Source: Rubellicoccus peritrichatus (lineage in GTDB: Bacteria; Verrucomicrobiota; Verrucomicrobiia; Opitutales; Cerasicoccaceae). From it: 64,000 bases of DNA. The stretch is from assembly GCF_033100135.1 (NCBI RefSeq), contig NZ_CP136920.1, positions 2,847,001 through 2,911,000 of the forward strand, read 5' to 3'. The first letter of the stretch is position 1. The number at the start of each line of letters is the position of its first letter. The notes under the pieces are model-generated. The model was not told the DNA's origin and made no database searches. It saw only the letters and a program-made list of their open reading frames with translations. The position numbers were made by a program, and so were the translations under genes. Shown in pieces: positions 1 through 7,730 of this stretch.

Positions 1-1
1 T

Positions 2-139
2 TTTTTCGGCGCTGTAGCAGTTCCAATTCCTACAGGTATTCTTAAAAAGGACAACAAAGTCTCTCTCACTTTCCCTGACAGCGGCGGACGTGTCAGCACC
101 GTCGTGTTGGAGGCTGATATTCCAGTCAGTAATTTCTGA
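2..139 (+). CDS. C-terminal fragment of a probable secreted glycoside hydrolase
   Basis: An open frame enters from the left edge and ends at a TGA at 137-139, giving 45 residues. The piece is rich in beta-strand-forming residues and reads like the last strands of a carbohydrate-binding or accessory beta-sandwich. Its pattern (a 'VPIPTGILK..DN.VSL' stretch followed by a final hydrophobic strand) resembles the end of the GH86-like protein at 7731-9746 ('LPVPAEALKAGDNVVSIEL'). A related agarase-type enzyme just outside the window is therefore plausible. The likeness rests on a short stretch judged by eye; the family is an inference. Confidence 0.45.
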   Translation, partial: FFGAVAVPIPTGILKKDNKVSLTFPDSGGRVSTVVLEADIPVSNF

Positions 140-247
140 TGCAAAACGAATTCTGGTCTTACTTTACGTATTACCTGATGATGTCTGTTAACCCTAGTAG
201 GATTTGATTTTCACAAGCATGGATTCGTGTTTGGCTGCAAACGAAAC

Positions 248-820
248 TCAGCTTCCTTGAAGCATGGTTTCCAATTTGCTGTTTTTGGTCGCCTTTTCGA
301 CTCCTTTAAAAACCGTTTTGATTGAGACTTCTTCGCCCGTTTCAGGCATAAGCATTTTTGCGGTGACAATAACTTCCTGTCCTACCTGAAATGGCAAAAT
401 ATCTGTGAGGTCGATTTCATGAGTCGCAGAATCCGCATGGTCCAACCATTTCCCAAAGGGAATCCGGACAGGAGGACCCTGGGAAGAAATCAAGGTGATC
501 GGATCTTGATCACCAATCTTCATGATGGTTTCAAGGATTGTAAATTTCCCTCCCGTTCGACCATAATCGTTTCCAACAATGTACAGGCGGTAGGGAGGCC
601 CAAGTGTGCCACTACTGTCAGTCAGCATACTTCTGTCACTGGCAGTGATGTCAGAATTCGTTCCAGCTATAACCAGGCGGGTATGAAAGTCTCCGACTCG
701 TTTACTGAAGTCGCTCCCTGGCTCTTTAAACTGTCTAACATATCGTTTTGTCGTTTGCGTAGACTCTCCACACCCTGCAAGTAGGAGAAGCGCGGAAAAT
801 GCCAATACGAATTTTTTCAT
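248..820 (-). CDS. Small predicted lipoprotein of unknown function
   Basis: 190 residues from the ATG at 820. The frame is open further upstream, but this start gives a clean lipoprotein signal: a K-rich start, a hydrophobic run and the lipobox LLLLAGC with Cys at about residue 17. The mature part is mostly beta-type and includes a 'YIVGNDYGR' stretch; no family was recognised. It begins 14 bases after the stop of the serine protease gene (835-1641) and is probably co-transcribed with it, so a shared role at the envelope is possible. Function unknown. Confidence 0.7.
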   Translation of the reverse strand: MKKFVLAFSALLLLAGCGESTQTTKRYVRQFKEPGSDFSKRVGDFHTRLVIAGTNSDITASDRSMLTDSSGTLGPPYRLYIVGNDYGRTGGKFTILETIMKIGDQDPITLISSQGPPVRIPFGKWLDHADSATHEIDLTDILPFQVGQEVIVTAKMLMPETGEEVSIKTVFKGVEKATKNSKLETMLQGS

Positions 821-834
821 AGCTTTGATTTGCT

Positions 835-1641
835 CTATAGTGGGGTGGCTTCCGATTGTATCAGTTGTTGAGCAGCATCTTTCTCGATGATCCTTCGGAG
901 TGCCAAATCGGTAACAGCTGTTGCGATGGTAGAATGATACCTTGGCCAAAGGTGATCGGTTGTCCAAGCATGATTGATACCGAGGAGACGACCTTGTGAA
1001 TCGATCAAAGGCCCGCCGCTGTCGCCTTTCACCATGGGGGCGTTGTGTTCGATCTCGATAAAGGAATCAATACCCGTCTCCTGTGGTGTGATCCCGACGA
1101 CGCGCCCGGCGGAGTTTCCCCAACGGTGACCTCCCAAGATCACCATCGAATCCGGCTGAGGGAGAGCTTCTGCCAGCATGCAGAATTGTGATGGCTGGGC
1201 TTCGATATGAAGCAGCGCTACATCTGCCTTTTCCATCGTCCAGACAACCCGGGCTTTTCCGAAATAAGGATCTGCCCTGGACTTGCTAACCAGCCAAACT
1301 GGGTGCCCGCCACCAACATTGTGCGCCGCAGTCAGAAAGTAACCATCGGAAGAGATAGCAACTGCCGAGCCAAGGTTGAACTCCGTTTCAGAAGCCGAAA
1401 CACGTTTCGGTTTTAATCGCAGTCTTCCGTCCTCCGAGTAGCTGACTTCGGAAATCTCCAGCCCGATAATCACATCAGCCATCCTGGAATTTAAGAACAC
1501 ATCGACTGGTTCTCCATCTACTTCAGACACCTCCGCACGCGCCAGAGAGTTTGACTTCGCCTTAGGGCCAACCTCCGACCATGTAGCACATCCACAAAGA
1601 GAGGCTAGCACAAATGACACTTTAATAAGGAGCGATTTCAT
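835..1641 (-). CDS. Trypsin-like serine protease, predicted lipoprotein
   Basis: 268 residues. The first 18 form a lipoprotein signal ending in a Cys (LCGC). The rest is a chymotrypsin-fold peptidase of the DegP/S1C type with the full triad visible: His107 in 'TAAHNVGG', Asp140 in 'KADVALL' and Ser208 in 'GDSGGP'. There is no PDZ domain after the protease domain, so it is shorter than HtrA/DegP proteins and lacks the usual substrate-binding part. It probably acts at the membrane in the periplasm. It is the first gene of a two-gene unit with the small lipoprotein downstream. Substrate unknown. Confidence 0.85.
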   Translation of the reverse strand: MKSLLIKVSFVLASLCGCATWSEVGPKAKSNSLARAEVSEVDGEPVDVFLNSRMADVIIGLEISEVSYSEDGRLRLKPKRVSASETEFNLGSAVAISSDGYFLTAAHNVGGGHPVWLVSKSRADPYFGKARVVWTMEKADVALLHIEAQPSQFCMLAEALPQPDSMVILGGHRWGNSAGRVVGITPQETGIDSFIEIEHNAPMVKGDSGGPLIDSQGRLLGINHAWTTDHLWPRYHSTIATAVTDLALRRIIEKDAAQQLIQSEATPL

Positions 1642-1821
1642 TGATCTAGTGACTTACTGGTCTGAGCTGATACGCCATCAGAGTGGATAAGGTCTAAATC
1701 TTCCCATCCATGACCAGAATTACCTGATGATGGTGAAACGGAAGATCATTCATAAACTAAAGAAAGCTACGGTAAACTCAAGCTCGGGTCATGAATTGGA
1801 AATGATGACTTGTTCGACAAT

Positions 1822-2295
1822 TTAGTGTTTGGATCCGTCAATACTCTCCGGAACGTCTCCATAAGTTATTCCGTGCTCCAGATAAAACTTGAGTAACGTC
1901 AGCGCCTCTCCCCATCCGCCCGCACAAATCAAAGAGACTCGAATATCTTTTTCACTCCACGTATAACCACTCTCTTCCAGCTCAACTAGAGTGCCTGTGC
2001 CATGAGGGGTTAAGACGAAATTGGCAATCGTGCGATTTCCGTCCTCAGCAGTTTGCCACTCCAGACCAAATTTGCGATTATGTTCGGCATGAATGATCCG
2101 GCCATTCTGAGAGACCGTTTCTCGACCTCCGCCGAAGTTCTCCCAGTAGAAATCGTAGGACATCTCCTCCAAATGAATTGTCGCTTTAGTCGTAAACCAG
2201 TCATCCCAACCAGACCCCGTTGCAATAGCTCTGTAAACCTTATCGGGGGATGCCGCGATGAAGGTCTGATATTTGATTGAAGGTATGTGCTCCAT
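1822..2295 (-). CDS. SRPBCC / AHSA1-like domain protein
   Basis: 157 residues. The opening pattern ('F.A.PDKVYRAI..G..WDDWFTTKA') and the later 'GTGTLVELEESGY' and 'GGWGEALTLLKFYLEHG' stretches are typical of the AHSA1-like branch of the START/SRPBCC superfamily, small cytosolic proteins with a ligand cavity. No catalytic residue can be assigned. It stands alone, 180 bases from the protease pair. Such genes are often annotated as ATPase-activator-like or polyketide-cyclase-like without proven function. Confidence 0.8.
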   Translation of the reverse strand: MEHIPSIKYQTFIAASPDKVYRAIATGSGWDDWFTTKATIHLEEMSYDFYWENFGGGRETVSQNGRIIHAEHNRKFGLEWQTAEDGNRTIANFVLTPHGTGTLVELEESGYTWSEKDIRVSLICAGGWGEALTLLKFYLEHGITYGDVPESIDGSKH

Positions 2296-2356
2296 TTTTT
2301 AGCGTACGTTTGTGCGTGGCAATATTTGGGTGCTTAACGATGAGTTCAGACGCGTA

Positions 2357-2374
2357 GAGTAGCTGCAGCTACTC
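2357..2374. repeat. 18-bp perfect palindrome
   Basis: GAGTAGCTG followed directly by CAGCTACTC, with no loop. It lies between the SRPBCC gene (start 2295) and the end of the gene at 2455. As it has no loop and no T-tract it is more like a protein-binding site or cruciform than a terminator. Confidence 0.5.
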
Positions 2375-2454
2375 GAAGTTGTGTCCATCGACTGGTTCTA
2401 AGCAATAAACCATTCGTTGCAAGCAGTGGCTCTAGCGATCTCCTTACCAGGTGT

Positions 2455-3222
2455 TTAGTGAAATAAACTTTGAGGCCTTGGTATCCAGCTGTCTGAGCCA
2501 AAAAGTGTTCTGTAATATTCAAGTTCTGATTCCGTTAAAAATTCAGCTAATTCATCTTTTACCTGATTTGATACTTTCTCTCTTTCTCCTTCGCTCATTA
2601 AAAAGGGAGCGGTTTTCGCATAGGCATCATTTAAAATATTCTTAACACTTCGAATTTTCGACTCATCAATAGTGGAATTTTCAGAGAGTGCGGCTACTGC
2701 CCAGTCTGCTCTTTCAGAAGGTGAGAATTCCCAGCTGAAAAGCATCTTCCCTCGCAATTGCTCAATTCCGTGGTTAATGATTAGTGAATCATAAAGAGAC
2801 AGTATTTCTTCGTCGTTGAAAAGTTCTCCAAATCCAGCAAGGTCTTTCCTTTCGTCCATAGTCCGTGCAAGCTCAGCAGTAGCTGCGACATACTCCGCAT
2901 ATTTTTTCCCTTGTTCATGAGGTGTGCTACTTATTTCTACCATTGAGACCCCAGAGGCTTGAAATCTTGCAATCTCCGTTTTTAAGGCTTCATTCTCAGT
3001 TCGCAATCTGTTGCTCTCGGATATAGCTCTACGATAGTCTTCTAGAGCGAGAAAGGTATCGTCAGTTTTCGGAGTTACCTCTGCTTGGGAGGAATAATGG
3101 GCCTGTTCCCTCTCCAATTCGGTTTTGTCAGTCGAGATACCCACCTCCACGAGAATGGTTGTGAGCATTACTATGATTATTGCTAACAATACGCTATGAA
3201 TGTGAGTTGTCGAAATTTTCAT
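2455..3222 (-). CDS. Membrane-anchored coiled-coil protein, function unknown
   Basis: 255 residues from the ATG at 3222; a TTG six codons upstream is in frame but less likely. One hydrophobic segment at about residues 9-28 anchors the protein. It is followed by a charged stretch (about 32-92) with heptad-like spacing, probably coiled coil, and a helical C-terminal half rich in Glu, Leu and Ala with 'LTESELEYYRTLFGS' near the end. No family was recognised. The topology suggests a short cytoplasmic tail and a periplasmic helical domain. Neighbours give no clue to its role. Confidence 0.65.
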   Translation of the reverse strand: MKISTTHIHSVLLAIIIVMLTTILVEVGISTDKTELEREQAHYSSQAEVTPKTDDTFLALEDYRRAISESNRLRTENEALKTEIARFQASGVSMVEISSTPHEQGKKYAEYVAATAELARTMDERKDLAGFGELFNDEEILSLYDSLIINHGIEQLRGKMLFSWEFSPSERADWAVAALSENSTIDESKIRSVKNILNDAYAKTAPFLMSEGEREKVSNQVKDELAEFLTESELEYYRTLFGSDSWIPRPQSLFH

Positions 3223-3285
3223 ATTTTGTAGAATTTCCAAAGTGCGGCACGGCGTTAGCCGTTGCCATCATTACCTTGTTCGGCC

Positions 3286-3657
3286 TCATTGCTTTCTCAT
3301 GTGAAGCGCGATACAGTTTCCCTCTGAATCTTCGAACTCTGCGACAAGCCCATAATCTCCAGTGTCGGTCTTGGGGTAGATAAGCTTTCCACCCGCATCA
3401 ATGGCCCTTCGTATTGTGCCATCAATGTCTGAGGTTGAGAAGTAAAGCCGCGCTCCACGTCGAGAGGGCGTGTAGCTATCTCCCTTTGCCAAGGCACCTG
3501 TGGCCCCTTCTCTCATTGGCTCAGATGGAAACAGTGCCATATCGTTACCGTCGAGGCTCTTCCTTTCGAAGGTCAGACCAAACGTGCTTGAGTAAAATGC
3601 GATTGCCCGATTCATATCCTGAACAGGGATCTCGAAGTAGGATACAGGATTACTCAT
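3286..3657 (-). CDS. VOC (glyoxalase/bleomycin-resistance) family protein
   Basis: 123 residues, the usual length of a single VOC protein built from two beta-alpha-beta-beta-beta units. The N-terminus 'YFEIPVQDMNRAIAFYSSTFGL' is the classic family opening, and the second half has 'LYFSTSDIDGTIRRAIDAGGKL' followed by 'FEDSEGNCIALH'. It most resembles the 'VOC family protein' group without a defined substrate. Metal ligands cannot be assigned with confidence. The gene appears monocistronic. Confidence 0.85.
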   Translation of the reverse strand: MSNPVSYFEIPVQDMNRAIAFYSSTFGLTFERKSLDGNDMALFPSEPMREGATGALAKGDSYTPSRRGARLYFSTSDIDGTIRRAIDAGGKLIYPKTDTGDYGLVAEFEDSEGNCIALHMRKQ

Positions 3658-4100
3658 AAAGATCTTTTTGTTTAGGAATTCGTTACTTTCCTTCTGAGAG
3701 AGTAATTGAGCTATCGATTAATTTTACCATTCTCAGCTCACTCCGCCTTGTTCGCATCGATTTTGTGTTCGGTTTTGATTCTAGATAAAGGATAGCTCAA
3801 TCTGGCATTTCATTTTATTCTGCTAACAGTATTTTTTTAAGTGACGAAAACGTTGTTTAACAAAAACTGGAAATGCGAGTGTATTGAGGCATAAGCTTGT
3901 ATTTTGCAGGTAGAGAAGTTTTTAATGTGGCAGCACTTGTTGCCTCGGAGAAAGTACTTTATGGGGGACTTTCGGCAAATGTGACAAGCTTAAAATGTGT
4001 AAACTTGTTCACGTTGTATGAAAGCGGCGAGGTAGCGTAAGTGCTGAATGAATCGTTGTTTGGAGGTGAATCCAGGTCTGAGCTGAAGAACCTATAGGCT

Positions 4101-4129
4101 CAGTGTTCTCTGTGCTTCTGTGGCTAAAT
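4101..4129. repeat. Dispersed 'ctgtggctaaata' repeat copy
   Basis: The stretch reads as 'gtgttctctgtgcttctgtggctaaata' in two overlapping parts: a CT/GT-rich run and the core 'ctgtggctaaata'. It shares its core with the copies at 4376-4408 and 4437-4464 and in composition with 42675-42735. Non-coding. Confidence 0.5.
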
Positions 4130-4375
4130 AACTGTACTTGATGATAAACGTCGGTTTGTCTTCCCGCACACTAACTCACAGCTGTACTTTGCGTTGCATC
4201 CGTTCTTGTCCCATCTGATAAGACTCAATTCACCCGGTGTCTCGAGTCTGTTCTCTCACATTGCGGGACGTAAGTAGGGCTGACCTGGCAATGGATGTTT
4301 CCTTGAAGCTTTCGTTTTTTTGCTGACTCGATCGTATTTCAGAATGCTGCCAGATGAATGCCTATGGCAAATTGC

Positions 4376-4464
4376 TTTAGCCACAAAAATGCACGAGAAG
4401 CCACAATAACCAGCATAGACGGGGGCATTGAATCCATTTTGTGCCTCTTCGTGGCTAAAAGATG
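4376..4464. repeat. Inverted pair of dispersed 'tagccac/gtggcta' repeats
   Basis: The left arm (4376-4408) begins 'tttagccacaaaaatgcacg' and the right arm (4437-4464) contains 'tgcctcttcgtggctaaaa'. Read on the opposite strand, the right arm begins 'ttttagccacgaagaggcac', an imperfect match to the left arm. The pair brackets a short spacer and ends just before the stop of the XylR-like gene, so the transcript could form a long imperfect hairpin that may also act as its 3' end. Confidence 0.5.
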
Positions 4465-4472
4465 CAAGAAGC

Positions 4473-5612
4473 TTATCGCTCCTGTAGCTGCGATTGAATG
4501 CGGTACTGACTTGGCGAGAGTCCGGTCGACATTTTGAAGATGCGATTCAAATAGTTATAGGAGGAAAAGCCGCAGATCTCCGATATCTCTGTGATGGGCA
4601 GGTCGGAACTAGCGAGAAGTTTGCGGGCGTGGTTGATTCGCAACTGTCTTATATGGTCAACAATCGAGCAGCCGAAAGTAAGTCGAAACTTACGTTCTAA
4701 TGTTCGGCGAGACATGGGATTGTGCTTGATCACATCGGTGACGGATATGGGCTCGAAAGCGTGTTCGTTAAGGTAGCGCATGACTTTGGACATGCGGTCG
4801 TCGTTGACCGCCAGTGTGTCGATGGAGAGTTTTTCTATGATGCCAAGTGGTTCCAGGCGCCAGTCACGCTTTTCCAATGGTCTGCCGTGTATCATGTCGT
4901 CGAGCATTCTTGCGGCTGTACGGCCGATTTGTTTGGAGTCCATAAGGATTCCGGCCTGTGAGGGGTAGGAAGCTTCGCTCAATAGCTTGTCGTAGTTCGC
5001 CCCTAGCACGGCGATGTCATTGGGGACATTGACGTTAATTAAATTGCACGAATCGATAACAAGGTGCCCAAGGCTGGGCCCCCAGCAGAATATGCCCATC
5101 GGCTTGGGCAGTGCGGCCAACCAATCTTCGATGGAATGGTTTTTACTGAGGTCAAAGCAGTAAAGTTTACAGCCGGCGTCGTCGATCACGGATTGATAAG
5201 CCTGGTATTCGGTCTGAACAAAACCGAAACTGAGGTCGCCCACATAGCCGAAGTTATTAAAACCACGAATGCGAAACGTGTCGTAGGCGAGCTGTGCGAC
5301 AGAGACTGGTGAGCTGATTACCCGAGGGTAATCGACGCCTTCCAACTTTATCGAAGAAATGTTTACGACTGGCTTACCCAAAGATTGGAGTTGATCGGCA
5401 ACCTGCGGGCTGGACACACGTGCAATGATGCCATCGCCGCTCCAGCCTTTTGGAAGCAGAAGTGCGTCTCGGCTTGGCTGTGGTTCGAGGTGCATGTGCC
5501 AGGGCTCATTTTCTTTATTGTAGGCCAGGATGCCCTCAATCAATGAGCGGGACCAGGTGGTCATGGTATCAACCAGAATTGCTACGCGAGTGATTTTGGA
5601 GCTTGAGGGCAT
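4473..5612 (-). CDS. XylR-like regulator: LacI-type sugar-binding domain fused to AraC DNA-binding domain
   Basis: 379 residues. Residues about 8-270 form a periplasmic-binding-protein-like fold of the LacI/GalR type ('VAILVDTMTTWSRSLIEGI', 'VAVLGANYD', 'QAGILMDSKQIGRTAARML'). Residues about 280-375 carry two helix-turn-helix units of the AraC family ('SVTDVIKHNPMSRRTLERKF', 'ITEISEICGFSSYNYLNRIFK'). This order is that of E. coli XylR, a sugar-responsive activator. It is divergent from the symporter/GH86/propeller operon at 5919-10806 and most likely controls it. The inducing sugar is unknown. Confidence 0.9.
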   Translation of the reverse strand: MPSSSKITRVAILVDTMTTWSRSLIEGILAYNKENEPWHMHLEPQPSRDALLLPKGWSGDGIIARVSSPQVADQLQSLGKPVVNISSIKLEGVDYPRVISSPVSVAQLAYDTFRIRGFNNFGYVGDLSFGFVQTEYQAYQSVIDDAGCKLYCFDLSKNHSIEDWLAALPKPMGIFCWGPSLGHLVIDSCNLINVNVPNDIAVLGANYDKLLSEASYPSQAGILMDSKQIGRTAARMLDDMIHGRPLEKRDWRLEPLGIIEKLSIDTLAVNDDRMSKVMRYLNEHAFEPISVTDVIKHNPMSRRTLERKFRLTFGCSIVDHIRQLRINHARKLLASSDLPITEISEICGFSSYNYLNRIFKMSTGLSPSQYRIQSQLQER

Positions 5613-5918
5613 GGGGGCTGTTAGGTGGCTTCAAAGATAAGACCGAACTTCAAATGTGGCTGTTTGAGCCACCATATTATCGGTAAATTGATGAAAACAG
5701 ATCGAGGGCTTGATGATCATTCAGTTATTATAGCGACTTGGAGAGAGTATCGCCTATGGTAATTGGCGTAATATATATATATTATTGCGGCGGATGTATA
5801 GCGCAAAAGTGCACATATGATGCGCTAAGAGACCTAGGTGTTTGAGCCGATTTTCGCTATAAAAGGAGTGATGAATACCTTTGGGAAAATCACGAATGCT
5901 TGGAGCCAGTTCTAATCT
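5613..5918. promoter_or_regulatory. Divergent regulatory region between the XylR-like gene and the symporter operon
   Basis: A 306-bp AT-rich gap holding promoters in both directions. The clearest element is the inverted repeat at 5799-5827, listed separately. An alternating AT run lies at about 5769-5782. No hexamer pair was assigned with confidence. No Shine-Dalgarno sequence precedes the ATG at 5919. Confidence 0.6.
5799..5827. promoter_or_regulatory. Candidate operator, TAGCGCA/TGCGCTA inverted repeat
   Basis: Perfect 7-bp arms TAGCGCA (5799-5805) and TGCGCTA (5821-5827) are separated by 15 bp, with a GTGCAC palindrome (5809-5814) near the centre. It lies 91 bp upstream of the symporter start in the gap shared with the XylR-like regulator, so that regulator is the likely binder. 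Arm spacing suits a dimer on one face of the helix. Confidence 0.45.
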
Positions 5919-7673
5919 ATGAGCGGAATTGATTGGCTAGTTATCGGACTGTACTTCGTGGGACTTCTGGTCGTTGGTGCTTTGTTTGCTCGAAAAAACA
6001 CCAGCGCTTCAGAAATGTTTGTGGCTGGACGTTCCTCTCCCTGGTGGCTCTCAGGTATTTCAGCTTACATGACAATGTTCTCTGCAGGCACTTTTGTGGT
6101 CTGGGGCGGAATTACTTATGAGTTTGGAATGGTGGGGCCGGTCATTTGCTCGGTTTATGGTATCGCTGCATTCCTGGCTGGACGTTTTTTTGCCGGGCGC
6201 TGGCATGATACACGACTTTCAACTGCAGCTGAATTTGTTCAGCTTCGATTCGGCAAGGGCTCGTTTAATTTTTATACGCTTTATCGTGGGCTGTTTCTTT
6301 CAGTCCATGGCCTCTCGCTCTATGCGCTGGCAGTTATGCTCTGTCCTTTGATGCCTCTAGATGAAGGAAATTTTTTACGCGATCCGTCCACGGGAAATCT
6401 CTCGATTGATTGGGCCTGTACGATACTGGCCTTAATTGTAATTACTTATACAATGATTGGTGGTCTCTGGGCAGTGCTGATGACGGATATGCTCCAGTTT
6501 ATCGTTTTAAGTGCCTGCGTTATTGTCGTGGTTCCTCTGATCGTTAAGCTGGGCGGTAGTGCAGAACACATCGTTGCGAATTCACCCGAAGGATTTTTCC
6601 TTCCAACAGCGCCTGGTTTTTCATGGTACTTTCTTGTCGGATGGATGCTGGTAAACTGTTTTCAGCTCGGCGCAGAGTGGCATTTTATTCAACGACACCT
6701 GTGCGTGCCTACAGCCAAGGATTCACGCAAAGCGATGTATCTTTTTGGATGGCTTTACCTGATTACGCCGTTCCTCTGGATGGCGCCACCTTTGATTTTT
6801 CGGTCGATTGACGGAAGTGCAGATCCGCAGGAGTCATACATTCTGGCATGCAAGGCGGTATTGCCCGCAGGTTTGATCGGCTTGATGGTGGCGGCAATGT
6901 TTTCGGCAACGGCGAGTTCGCTTTCCAGTATTATGAACATGTTTGCGGGCGTTCTGACCGACGATGTTTATTGTAAGCGGATCCGCCCCAATGCCACTGA
7001 GGCACAGTCAGTGAAAGCAGGGCGAGTATTTACTCTGCTGATTGGCGTCTACATGCTCGCCGGCGCCTTGATTCTTCCTCGCCTGGGTAATTATCGCGAT
7101 ATCATTATCCTGATTGGTAGTTTGATTGGTTCCTCGGTTCTGTTGCCAACATTGTGGGCCTTGTTTTCCAAGCGAGTGGGGCAGGGGGTTGTCTGGTGGA
7201 CCTTATTCGGTGGCATTGGCGTGAGTCTGATTTACAAGTTTGGCTTTCAGGAAGGTGGTTGGTTCGAAGGGATACCGGCATTCGCTGGCATCATGAGTTT
7301 TGTTTCCGCCCACCATCGCGAGTGCGATCTATTGGTTGGGGTTCTGGCTCCGTTGATTATTCTTTGCATCGCAGAGTTTAGCGCAAAAGTGGAGAGCATG
7401 GAGTGGAAGCGCTTTCAAAAGGCAACTGCACGTTTACATACCGATGATTTGCCTGTTGCAATAACTTCATCCCGCTTGCCTTTACAGGTTCTGACCTGGA
7501 GCTTTGGTTTGCTCGCTGTAACCATGCTCGGATTGATTCCATTCAGCCAACAGGATTGGGCGGCATTGACGGCGATGGGATTGGTCTTATCGGCTTTGAG
7601 CGCAGGCTTTGCGTTTATCCTTGGAAAGAGTGGGGGGACTGAGTCCATTCAATCAGCGGAAGGAGAAGCCTAG
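5919..7673 (+). CDS. Sodium:solute symporter (SSS family)
   Basis: 584 residues with about 13-14 hydrophobic segments, as expected for the SSS family. Family signs are the start 'IDWLVIGLYFVGLLVVGALFARK', the 'F.AGRSSPWWLSGISAYMTMFSAGTFVVWGGITYEFG' loop after the first helix, and 'GLIGLMVAAMFSATASSLSSIMNMFAGVLTDDVY' in the middle, which carries the Ser/Thr-rich stretch near the sodium site. It sits in the inner membrane and probably imports a mono- or oligosaccharide released by the downstream enzymes. It is first in an operon with the GH86-like gene (57 bp gap) and the propeller hydrolase. Substrate not predictable. Confidence 0.9.
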   Translation: MSGIDWLVIGLYFVGLLVVGALFARKNTSASEMFVAGRSSPWWLSGISAYMTMFSAGTFVVWGGITYEFGMVGPVICSVYGIAAFLAGRFFAGRWHDTRLSTAAEFVQLRFGKGSFNFYTLYRGLFLSVHGLSLYALAVMLCPLMPLDEGNFLRDPSTGNLSIDWACTILALIVITYTMIGGLWAVLMTDMLQFIVLSACVIVVVPLIVKLGGSAEHIVANSPEGFFLPTAPGFSWYFLVGWMLVNCFQLGAEWHFIQRHLCVPTAKDSRKAMYLFGWLYLITPFLWMAPPLIFRSIDGSADPQESYILACKAVLPAGLIGLMVAAMFSATASSLSSIMNMFAGVLTDDVYCKRIRPNATEAQSVKAGRVFTLLIGVYMLAGALILPRLGNYRDIIILIGSLIGSSVLLPTLWALFSKRVGQGVVWWTLFGGIGVSLIYKFGFQEGGWFEGIPAFAGIMSFVSAHHRECDLLVGVLAPLIILCIAEFSAKVESMEWKRFQKATARLHTDDLPVAITSSRLPLQVLTWSFGLLAVTMLGLIPFSQQDWAALTAMGLVLSALSAGFAFILGKSGGTESIQSAEGEA

Positions 7674-7730
7674 ATAAGTCAGGACAACTTTCATGCGAAA
7701 CGAAAATTTATCTTAGTATTTATAAGTAAA

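Larger units (their letters stand above)
3658..4472. other. 815-bp intergenic region with dispersed repeat copies
   Basis: I see no convincing protein gene or RNA gene here. The right half holds three related pieces built on 'gtggcta' or its complement 'tagccac' (4101-4129, 4376-4408, 4437-4464), listed separately. The rest is AT-rich without evident structure. It separates the convergent ends of neither pair: both flanking genes are on the minus strand, so the promoter of the VOC gene should lie at its left end. Confidence 0.6.

Noticed and set aside
171-1732. 13-bp direct repeat TTACCTGATGATG at 171-183 and 1720-1732 flanking the protease/lipoprotein pair
   Set aside because: Dozens of 13-base pairs are expected by chance in 64 kb, and there is no integrase, transposase or other sign of a mobile unit.
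5725-5740. GTTATTATAGCGA in the XylR-like/symporter gap, similar to half of the palindrome
   Set aside because: Only one arm matches and that imperfectly; the gap has a better inverted repeat of its own.
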